A DNA stretch of 36,319 nucleotides from Nitrososphaerota archaeon (lineage in GTDB: Archaea; Thermoproteota; Nitrososphaeria_A; Caldarchaeales; Wolframiiraptoraceae). Shown here piece by piece: positions 9,506 to 17,268 of this stretch. The DNA is taken from positions 1-36,319 of the forward strand of contig JAGGTD010000062.1 in the NCBI GenBank assembly GCA_021163925.1, written 5' to 3'. The notes under the pieces were generated by a model, which searched no databases, was not told the origin of the DNA, and worked only from the letters and a program-made list of their open reading frames with translations. The position numbers and the translations under genes were made by a program. Within the stretch, counting starts at the first letter, position 1, and the number at the start of each line of letters is the position of its first letter.

Positions 9506-10225
9506 TCACTCTCTCCTCGACAAGATATCTATCCATGGATTATCGACGAGATATGATGGAAGCCTCTTGGAACTCGGTTTAACCCGCTCCTCGATTTTGG
9601 GAGTTTCACGAACCCTTACCTCAACCTTTGAAGATCTCTGCTCGATCCTATTCACTCTGATCTCAAGACTTCTCTGCGCACGCTCAAGTCTATCGAGCCT
9701 CGCCTCAAGCTCCTCAAGCATCCTAAGGATTCTCCCGATATCGGATCTAATCCTAACGATCTCCTCGACGCCGACGGCTTTCTCCTCCATCACTGTATTG
9801 GAGCTTTTCACGACCTCAACCCTCTCGGAGAACCTTGGGGGAACCACTTCCTCAGCACCCATCATATCATAGACTATCAGTCCTAGGCCATGCATGGATA
9901 GGACTCCATCGTCCACAGCTCTTCTAAACCTTCTCGGGATGGCTATCGCGACCCCACTATATCTCTCTCTAAGCTTCTCGGCTTGGAGGAGGGCGTCGTG
10001 GATCGCTCCGTGAACCATTAAGGTGTCTTCATCTAGGATGTTTACGGCTAGCTCGCGTCTCCCATCAGATAATACTATTCTACTCGATGCTCCTAGGATC
10101 CCCTCCTCCCTTCTCTCGACCTCATAGAATCCCTCCTCCTCGTAGATCGCGGCCACCAAGTCTTCGGGCTTAAACCTCCTATGCAAGGTATAGCCACCCC
10201 TCCATCCTATTCCAATTCCACTCAT
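9506..10225 (-). CDS. Crenactin-linked protein: restriction-endonuclease-like (possibly inactive) N-terminal domain, coiled coil, conserved-looking C-terminal peptide
   Basis: ORF overlaps the crenactin 3' end; start uncertain (ATG 10225 or an internal TTG/GTG). N-terminal pattern SDGRRELAVNILDEDTLMVHGAIHDALLQAEKLRERYSGVAIAIPRRF; heptad-rich RILRMLEELEARLDRLERAQRSLEIRVNRIEQ; C-terminus LPSYLVDNPWIDILSRRE. Confidence 0.75.
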   Translation of the reverse strand: MSGIGIGWRGGYTLHRRFKPEDLVAAIYEEEGFYEVERREEGILGASSRIVLSDGRRELAVNILDEDTLMVHGAIHDALLQAEKLRERYSGVAIAIPRRFRRAVDDGVLSMHGLGLIVYDMMGAEEVVPPRFSERVEVVKSSNTVMEEKAVGVEEIVRIRSDIGRILRMLEELEARLDRLERAQRSLEIRVNRIEQRSSKVEVRVRETPKIEERVKPSSKRLPSYLVDNPWIDILSRRE

Positions 10226-11456
10226 AGTCTATTGGAACCGCGTATCCATAGACTATACATCCTCTCCAGACCGAGAATCTAGGCTCCTCGGTTATCCTCA
10301 CCTCTACATCCTCTATCCCTTTCTCGTGGAGCATTGATGAGAGTTTCAGGTCTGAGGTCACCGCAACCTCCTTGAGGTCTTCTGGAACCCTCCAGCCGAA
10401 GTTTCCGCCTGAGAGGAGGATCTTCGAGTATAGGTGTGGTTGAAGCTCTATCGGACACTTCTCAACTGATTCTATGATGGCGTCGGCCATGTCCATCATC
10501 CCGTAGAAGAATGTGTCTCCGATCTTTATGTCGCTGGGCTTCGGCATCCCCCTCGCGAAGTAGCTTTGGAAGATCTCGTGATTCGGGTTAAAGACATATT
10601 CCCCGACTAGGAACCTAGTCCATGAATGCTCCCCCAAGTCTATCACTATCCTAGTTCCCGGGATCTTTAGGCGGCCGTGAACCTTCTCGGGATTAGCCTT
10701 GGCATAATCTATTGCAGAGTCTAGGTCTCTTGGAAGCAGTCCGAGCTCCTCCTTAACCCTCCTAACGAGACTCTCCTCCTTGGCTAGATCGCCGTATCCA
10801 GCGTCCTTCAAGATCTCGGCCATGAGAGTGTTAGCGGAGCCCCCACCCCTATTCAGGGCCAGAACCGCGTCCCTTATCGGATACATGGAGATAGGGCAGA
10901 TCTGGCTATTTCCATGGCCTGATTCGACGACCACGCATGTCGGTATCTTGTGAGCTATCGCGACCGCGAGGGGCTGTGGGATTATCGTCGCCGCCTTGAC
11001 GAGAGTTCTCTCCTCATTCATCTTCTTGAAGATCTCGAAGAACTTTTCATACATGTATCTCGGCGCGACCATCGATACGCTGGCCACGAGATAGAATCCA
11101 TCGAACTCCTCATCCCTTGGGGCGAATGACTCTAATGCATATCTGGTCAATTCTTCGACGACCCTCCAAGCCCTCCAATCATCCTTTCCGATCACCCCAT
11201 TCTTCATAGGATAAACCATCCTCTCGGCTAGGCTCTTCCTAGACTCCAAGAATAGTGGGAGCTCCTTTCCAACTATTATCTCCCTCCTGATATCCATGAG
11301 CCTCGACATCAGCGACTCCTTATCCACGAAGTATCCCCTATTCTCGACGACCTCTGGGGTCTCTCCTAGAGTTATCGGGCCATACTTGAAGTCGCTCGTC
11401 CCATAATCTATCCCGAATACGTGTTCGCGCTTATACTCCTCGCTCATCTCCCCCAC
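10179..11456 (-). CDS. Crenactin (archaeal actin homologue)
   Basis: HVFGIDYGTSDFKYGPITLGE (phosphate-1), TCVVVESGHGNSQICPIS (phosphate-2), ILLSGGNFGWRVPEDL (adenosine), RFSVWRGCIVYGYAVPIDYEWN...EGW; matches recalled Pyrobaculum crenactin along its length. Confidence 0.93.
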   Translation of the reverse strand: MGEMSEEYKREHVFGIDYGTSDFKYGPITLGETPEVVENRGYFVDKESLMSRLMDIRREIIVGKELPLFLESRKSLAERMVYPMKNGVIGKDDWRAWRVVEELTRYALESFAPRDEEFDGFYLVASVSMVAPRYMYEKFFEIFKKMNEERTLVKAATIIPQPLAVAIAHKIPTCVVVESGHGNSQICPISMYPIRDAVLALNRGGGSANTLMAEILKDAGYGDLAKEESLVRRVKEELGLLPRDLDSAIDYAKANPEKVHGRLKIPGTRIVIDLGEHSWTRFLVGEYVFNPNHEIFQSYFARGMPKPSDIKIGDTFFYGMMDMADAIIESVEKCPIELQPHLYSKILLSGGNFGWRVPEDLKEVAVTSDLKLSSMLHEKGIEDVEVRITEEPRFSVWRGCIVYGYAVPIDYEWNWNRMEGWLYLA

Positions 11457-11980
11457 CCCATTATCCTGGATAGGATTGATGATTTAGGGGCTCCGCAAAG
11501 CTTCTCATGAACCTTCAAAACCGCGCCCCTCGAGACCTCAGCCCATCCAACCCTATATGAGATCGTCAAGGCTTTATGCGAGGGATACGCCGAGACCTTG
11601 AGATCTACCCCAGATAACTTGATCTCGAAGACTCTTTTCTCCTCAAACATCACCCCAAGGGCTTCCGCGACTTTTCTCGCCTCATCACCCCTAAAGTTAT
11701 AATAGATGTCGATATACCAGCAGTCCCTAATTATCGATCTAACGAGGTCTTCGAGATGCTTAGACTTCTTCAGGCTTAGGCTTAGCATGAACTCATCTCT
11801 ACTCGGGTTTAGGCCTAAGAGCTTGACGATGGATCCATCGAGCTCCGCGATCCTCCCCTCAACCCTCCAGCCTTCTGGGAGAAGCTTGCTGAATAGCTCC
11901 TCATCTCTAACCTCAGCCCTATCCCTGAGCTTGCAGACCAGTCTAAGCTTGTTGACGGGGTTGTTCACGTTCCTATCCAC
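11444..11980 (-). CDS. Uncharacterised protein, first gene of the crenactin cluster (possible arcadin-like partner; not assignable by eye)
   Basis: GTG-start ORF of 178 aa overlapping the crenactin start by 13 nt; TATA-like AAAAATATAT (minus strand) about 26-35 nt upstream. Confidence 0.75.
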   Translation of the reverse strand: MDRNVNNPVNKLRLVCKLRDRAEVRDEELFSKLLPEGWRVEGRIAELDGSIVKLLGLNPSRDEFMLSLSLKKSKHLEDLVRSIIRDCWYIDIYYNFRGDEARKVAEALGVMFEEKRVFEIKLSGVDLKVSAYPSHKALTISYRVGWAEVSRGAVLKVHEKLCGAPKSSILSRIMGWGR

Positions 11981-12107
11981 TAGCTAAAATACTTGGCGTC
12001 GATCCATATATTTTTGAGAGTTGGCTGAAAGTGAAGCACCGTGCTCAAGACACAATCTTTATTAGAGGATTTTTAGAGCTGAATTCGGAGCCTGAAAGTG
12101 AGTAGCT

Positions 12108-14297
12108 ATGCCTAGGGTTAAGAGAATAGCTGAGGTTTTAGACATCCTAAGGCAGAAGGATCAGATAAGGAACATAGGGATAATCGCCCACGTCGATCAC
12201 GGGAAGACGACCACAACCGACAGCCTCCTAGCCGCAGCGGGGCTTCTCTCACCGACCCTGGCTGGGAAGGCATTAGCCCTAGACTATCTTGAGGAGGAGC
12301 AGCAGAGGCAGATGACGATCAAGGCCGCCAACATCTCCCTATACTATGAGATGAATGGAAAGCCATACGTGATAAACCTGATAGACACTCCAGGCCACGT
12401 GGACTTCAGTGGGAGGGTTACGAGAGCTCTTAGAGCGATAGATGGGGCGGTCGTGGTCGTTGACGCAGTTGAGGGGGTCATGACCCAGACCGAGACCGTC
12501 GTTAGGCAGGCTTTAGAGGAGAGGGTTAAGCCAGTCCTATACATAAATAAGATCGATAGGCTGATCAAGGAGCTTAGGCTTACTCCGGAGAAGATTCAGG
12601 AAACCTTGGTCAGAATCGTGATGGACATCAATAGGCTCATCGAGATGTACGCCGAGCCCCAGTATAAACAGAAGTGGAAGGTGAGCTTCCAGGATGGCAG
12701 CGTCGCGATCGGGAGCGCGAAGGATAGGTGGGGCTTCACGGTTCCACAGGCTCAGAAGAGGGGGATAAAGTTCAAGGACGTGATGAACGCCTTCGTCAAC
12801 AACGATATCGATTGGCTTAGGGAGAACGCCCCACTCCATGAAGCTATCCTAGAGATGGTGATAAACCATCACCCACCGCCCCACGTAGCCCAGAGATATA
12901 GGATTCCGAAGATCTGGACCGGAGATATTGAGAGCGAGGTTGGGCAGGCGATGGTGAACTGCGACGAGAATGGGCCTATAGTCATGGTAGTGACCGAGGT
13001 CAAGGTCGATCCACAGGCAGGGGTCGTCGCGACCGGGAGATTGTTCAGCGGAACGGTCAAGGAGGGGGACATACTCCAGATAGTTGGGAGGAATATCAAG
13101 AAGAGGGTTCAGCAAGTAACGGTCTACATGGGTCCGAATAGGGAGATAGTTGGAATGCTCCCAGCCGGAAACATCCCAGCCCTACTCGGGATAGAGGAGG
13201 CTAGAGCTGGAGACACCCTCTCAACCGTCGATCTAGTCCCATTCGAGTCCCTACACTACGTCTCAGAGCCCGTCGTCACGATCTCCGTCGAGCCAAAGCA
13301 TAGTAGGGATCTACCGAAGCTCGTCGACTTCTTGAATAAGCTCTCGATAGAGGATCCAACCCTAGTCACGACCGTTAGGCCCGAGACTGGGGAGTATCTG
13401 ATCAGCGGGATGGGGACACTCCACCTAGAGATCGCCTTGACCTGGATAGCGAAGGCTGGGATAGAGGTTGTCGCGAGCAAGCCCATAATACTATACAGGG
13501 AGACCATATCGAAGCGTGGAAAGGTCTTCGAGGGCAAGTCCCCGAACAGGCATAATAGGATCTACATCCAAGTAGAGCCACTTGAAGAGGAGATAATCCA
13601 GCTCATAAGGAGGGGTGAATTGTTCAATGAGATGGATAGGAAGCAGATAGCGAGGATTCTGAGAGACCATGGATGGGATGCGGACATGGCGAGAAACGTC
13701 TGGATGATAGATCCAAAGGGAAACATACTCGTAGACATGACCAAGGGAGCCCAATACCTACAGGAGTCAAAGGCGCTGATAATAGCCGGATTCCAAGATG
13801 TGATGGAGAGGGGTCCCTTGGCGGAGGAGGCCATGAGGGGTGTTAAGGCTATCCTCGTAAACGTCGAGCTACACGAAGACCCGGTTCACCGAGGCTATGC
13901 TCAGATAGTTCCAGCGACTAGGAGAACCCTCTATGCGAGCATCCTAAGCGCCGATCCAATCCTACTCGAACCAATCTTAAAGATCGAGGCGAAGGTTCCG
14001 CCTGAGCTCATGGGAGCCGTCACATCGGTCATAACGAGCAAGCGTGGAAAGATCTTGAACATCACCCAGCAAGAATACGTCACAGTTGTGTCGGGCGAGA
14101 TACCGGCGGCCGAGACCTTCGATCTAAGCGAGGCCATGAGGAGCGCGACCATGGGCAAGGCGTTCTGGGCAACCGAGTTCTCAGCTTGGAAGCCTGTCCC
14201 AGCGTCCCTGAGAGACAAGGTCATTCAAGAGATTAGGAAGAGGAAGGGACTACCTCCGAGGATCCCCCAGATATCGGACTTCGTCGAGATTCGTTAA
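12108..14297 (+). CDS. Archaeal translation elongation factor EF-2
   Basis: IRNIGIIAHVDHGKTTTTDSLLAAAGLLSPTLAGKALALDYLEEEQQRQMTIKAANISL; full length 729 aa; domain IV loop DPVHRGYAQIVPATRR. Confidence 0.98.
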   Translation: MPRVKRIAEVLDILRQKDQIRNIGIIAHVDHGKTTTTDSLLAAAGLLSPTLAGKALALDYLEEEQQRQMTIKAANISLYYEMNGKPYVINLIDTPGHVDFSGRVTRALRAIDGAVVVVDAVEGVMTQTETVVRQALEERVKPVLYINKIDRLIKELRLTPEKIQETLVRIVMDINRLIEMYAEPQYKQKWKVSFQDGSVAIGSAKDRWGFTVPQAQKRGIKFKDVMNAFVNNDIDWLRENAPLHEAILEMVINHHPPPHVAQRYRIPKIWTGDIESEVGQAMVNCDENGPIVMVVTEVKVDPQAGVVATGRLFSGTVKEGDILQIVGRNIKKRVQQVTVYMGPNREIVGMLPAGNIPALLGIEEARAGDTLSTVDLVPFESLHYVSEPVVTISVEPKHSRDLPKLVDFLNKLSIEDPTLVTTVRPETGEYLISGMGTLHLEIALTWIAKAGIEVVASKPIILYRETISKRGKVFEGKSPNRHNRIYIQVEPLEEEIIQLIRRGELFNEMDRKQIARILRDHGWDADMARNVWMIDPKGNILVDMTKGAQYLQESKALIIAGFQDVMERGPLAEEAMRGVKAILVNVELHEDPVHRGYAQIVPATRRTLYASILSADPILLEPILKIEAKVPPELMGAVTSVITSKRGKILNITQQEYVTVVSGEIPAAETFDLSEAMRSATMGKAFWATEFSAWKPVPASLRDKVIQEIRKRKGLPPRIPQISDFVEIR

Positions 14298-14307
14298 GCA
14301 TCCAAGG

Positions 14308-15609
14308 CTACGCCACCACATATCTCCTCAAGGTCTTCTTGTAAGCGATTATCCCGATTAGATAGGATATTGTGGCGGCCGCCAAGACCTTTAAGAACGT
14401 TGGCATGAGCTCGGCTGCGGTGGCTCCATAGACGAGGGCCGACCTCATCCCATCTATCGCCCAAGTCGCTGGAAATATGTCCGCCAAGAACTTCATCCAG
14501 GTCGGTAGCCACGACTTCGGGAACCAGATCCCCGCTATGAATGCAAGCATAAGCCCTAGGACGACGCTCAGATTCGACGCGCTCTCAGTCGTTCTCGCGA
14601 TGAGGGATAGGATCATGCCTATTCCGATTACCATTATCGAGACGAGGATTAAGAGTATTATCGCGAGCCAGTGGGCTGGGTTCATGGGATTCCAAATTAT
14701 CTTCGCCCCACATGGATAAACTCCTAGGATTACTATGATCGCCGACATGATCCCAAGAGTTATGAGACCTGAGAGAGTCTTCCCGACAAGCATATCGGTT
14801 GAGGTGGCAGGGGATGCTAGGATCCTCCTGAGAGTTCCAGCCTCCTTCTCCCTAACGGCCATGGTCGAACCGATGATCAGACCCGAATATAGTAGGCTCA
14901 TCCCAATCGCCCCAAAGGTATACCAGCCTAAGATCGACGATCTCTCGACGAAAGCTTTCGGCTTAACATCTTGAAAGCTGACGTTTATCGGGGAGGCGAG
15001 GCCTATCATCCAATCCCTCATGAAATCCAACCAACTCCTATTCCCAGCGACGGGGATCGTTAGGTTCTTCGGCATATACTTCTCCGAGTAGATCTCGATA
15101 TACCTCAATGTCTCGTTAACCTTCCTCATCGAAATCCCATTATTCAAGCCTTGAATGAAGCCCCTAAGGATCGACTCCGCTATCTGGGCTGATTGCAGGC
15201 TCCTCGCGCCAACATACACTTTCAATCTCGCCTGACCGAAGATAATGTTCTCCCCAAATCCCTCTGGTATCGTGAATCCGCCGTCGAGCCTACCCCTCCT
15301 AATGTCTTCGAGCATGGGGGTCTCGTTTTCATAGACCTTAACTTGGAAGAGCTTAGCACCCTTATACTCGGACTCGTTTAGGATCTGGATGAGGGTCGTC
15401 CCATTAAAGGGGGATGTGGATCCAACGTCATAGTTCACGACCCCAACCTTCAAGGTCATGGGCTGACCTGTTGCCGGCGGGACAAAGACGTAAGCAGTCA
15501 TCAGTAGCCAGATGGCGGGCCACGCGATTATCCAGAAGATGCTCGCCTTACTCCTAAAGGTGAGCTTGAGCTCCTTGACTATGAACGCCTTTATCGCGCT
15601 CCACATCAT
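14308..15609 (-). CDS. ABC-2 type transporter permease
   Basis: N-terminal TM, large extracytoplasmic region, ~5 C-terminal TMs; AVREKEAGTLRRILASPATSTDMLVGKTLSGL. Confidence 0.9.
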   Translation of the reverse strand: MMWSAIKAFIVKELKLTFRSKASIFWIIAWPAIWLLMTAYVFVPPATGQPMTLKVGVVNYDVGSTSPFNGTTLIQILNESEYKGAKLFQVKVYENETPMLEDIRRGRLDGGFTIPEGFGENIIFGQARLKVYVGARSLQSAQIAESILRGFIQGLNNGISMRKVNETLRYIEIYSEKYMPKNLTIPVAGNRSWLDFMRDWMIGLASPINVSFQDVKPKAFVERSSILGWYTFGAIGMSLLYSGLIIGSTMAVREKEAGTLRRILASPATSTDMLVGKTLSGLITLGIMSAIIVILGVYPCGAKIIWNPMNPAHWLAIILLILVSIMVIGIGMILSLIARTTESASNLSVVLGLMLAFIAGIWFPKSWLPTWMKFLADIFPATWAIDGMRSALVYGATAAELMPTFLKVLAAATISYLIGIIAYKKTLRRYVVA

Positions 15610-16556
15610 CCCTCGATCAGCCTCCTACCAGTCAATCTGAGGAAGACATCCTCGAGGGTCGGAGTGGTTATCTTCAAGGTCTTCAGCCCAACTCCCATCC
15701 TCACCAGCTCTGAGACAATTTTAGGAGCTACAATGTCCGGGTCATCTACATGAACTCTCAACTCACCATTCCTACACATCACCCTACCTTCAGACGCATA
15801 TGGTTTAACCTCCTCGATCATGGCTTCGGGATCGGTGGCCGGCTTAGAGAGTTCTACGTCTATCACGGCCTTGGGCCCATAGCGATTCTTTAGGTCCTCT
15901 GGAGAGCCCTCAGCAACTACTTTTCCCAAATCCATTATCGCAACCCTATCGGATAATTCATCCGCTTCCTCCATGTAATGGGTTGCTAGGATTATCGTCT
16001 TTCCCTCCTCCTTAAGCCTGAGTATAGACTCCCAGACAGACCTCCTGATCCTCGGATCCATACCGGTCGTCGGCTCGTCGAGTAAGAGGAGCTCTGGCTC
16101 GCCGATCAATGTGATGGCGAAGCTAAGCCTCTTCTTCATCCCACCCGAATAGGTCTTAACCTTTCTGCTGGCATATTCGCCTAACCCCATCTGATCGAGT
16201 AGCTCCCTACACCTCTGCTTCACATGGCCTCCGCTCAGCCCATGGAGTCCAGCGTAGAACATCATGTTCTCCAAGCCCGTTAAATTATCATAGACTATCG
16301 GCTCTTGGGGACAGTAGCCGACCCTCCCCCTCGTCTTAGGATCGAGGGCATTTAATCCATCAATCGAGATTTCGCCGGAGTCGGGCTCCAAGATCCCCGC
16401 TATCATGCTTAGGAGGGTTGTCTTCCCAGCCCCATTAGGTCCAAGCAGGCCATAAATCTCACCCCTATGAACCTTGAAGCTCACCCCATCCACCGCAACC
16501 CTATCCCCAAACCTCTTAGACACATCCCTAACCATCAAGCAGACATCGACGCCCAT
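15606..16556 (-). CDS. ABC transporter ATP-binding protein (DrrA-like)
   Basis: Walker A GLLGPNGAGKTTLLSM, signature YSGGMKKRLSFA, Walker B LLLLDEPTTGMDP. ORF extends to 16601, but ATG 16556 sits ~30 nt from a TATA-like TTAAATA. Confidence 0.92.
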   Translation of the reverse strand: MGVDVCLMVRDVSKRFGDRVAVDGVSFKVHRGEIYGLLGPNGAGKTTLLSMIAGILEPDSGEISIDGLNALDPKTRGRVGYCPQEPIVYDNLTGLENMMFYAGLHGLSGGHVKQRCRELLDQMGLGEYASRKVKTYSGGMKKRLSFAITLIGEPELLLLDEPTTGMDPRIRRSVWESILRLKEEGKTIILATHYMEEADELSDRVAIMDLGKVVAEGSPEDLKNRYGPKAVIDVELSKPATDPEAMIEEVKPYASEGRVMCRNGELRVHVDDPDIVAPKIVSELVRMGVGLKTLKITTPTLEDVFLRLTGRRLIEG

Positions 16557-16810
16557 CTCAATAGATGGGTCTCCAGCGACACCATATTTAACCTTGAGCA
16601 CATAACTCTACAAAAACATCCACACATCCCACAGGCTTGAGACCTAGAAAATCATCAACTCTAAAAGAGCGGATAGGCTTCACGGCCAATCCAACATCAG
16701 CTGAATAAACGATCCATCTGCAAGATCCGCCAACCGATTCGTTTCCCCTTTCTGGGCTTAGGCGCCTACTCTTTTAAGGTCTGATGGCCCACACCTCCAC
16801 CCACGCCCGC

Positions 16811-16937
16811 TAATCCCCTCTCCGCGGGATTACCCACCCCCTCAATAATCCCATACTCATGGAATTGCATTTCCGATGGGATTATTTGTTTTACCTTAGA
16901 TGGTAAAACTTTAATTTTAGATGTTTTACCTTTTACC
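16811..16937. promoter_or_regulatory. Cluster of inverted repeats / putative operator array upstream of the small basic protein gene
   Basis: TAATCCC(16811-16817)/GGGATTA(16826-16832); AATAATCCCAT(16844-16854)/ATGGGATTATT(16876-16886); GTTTTACC(16888-16895)/GGTAAAAC(16902-16909); further GTTTTACC at 16923-16930 and TTTTACC at 16931-16937. Confidence 0.65.
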
Positions 16938-16955
16938 CATGCCAAGAAGAAATCG

Positions 16956-17234
16956 GTGGAGAAAATAGATGAGAAGCTCTTGAAGCAGGCGGTTAAGGCG
17001 GCTCAGAGGCAGCCGAGGCTTGCATTGTATTCTCCGGTTGCCGCCTGCATACTGAATTATTGGAAGAGTGCTGTGCCGAGGTTTAGCATGAGTGAGTTCT
17101 TGGCCGCGGTTGTGGAGAAGGAGCTTGCTAAGAGGTGGCCTAAATTGTATAGGATGGCTGAGGCGAGGGTGAAGACCAAGTCCAAGACTAGAAAGCGCGG
17201 GAGATCTAGTGGATCGTCTCTGAAACTTAAATAA
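16956..17234 (+). CDS. Small basic protein, possibly nucleic-acid binding, unknown family
   Basis: GTG start; MEKIDEKLLKQAVKAAQRQPRLALYSPVAACILNYWKSAVPRFSMSEFLAAVVEKELAKRWPKLYRMAEARVKTKSKTRKRGRSSGSSLKLK; Lys/Arg-rich tail. Confidence 0.7.
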   Translation: MEKIDEKLLKQAVKAAQRQPRLALYSPVAACILNYWKSAVPRFSMSEFLAAVVEKELAKRWPKLYRMAEARVKTKSKTRKRGRSSGSSLKLK

Positions 17235-17268
17235 AGATTCGTAACGTGAGCATTGGAGATGATCTAGA

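Noticed and set aside
12344-14224. Several minus-strand ORFs inside the aEF-2 gene
   Set aside because: Opposite-strand frames of a strongly conserved coding gene; no family features.
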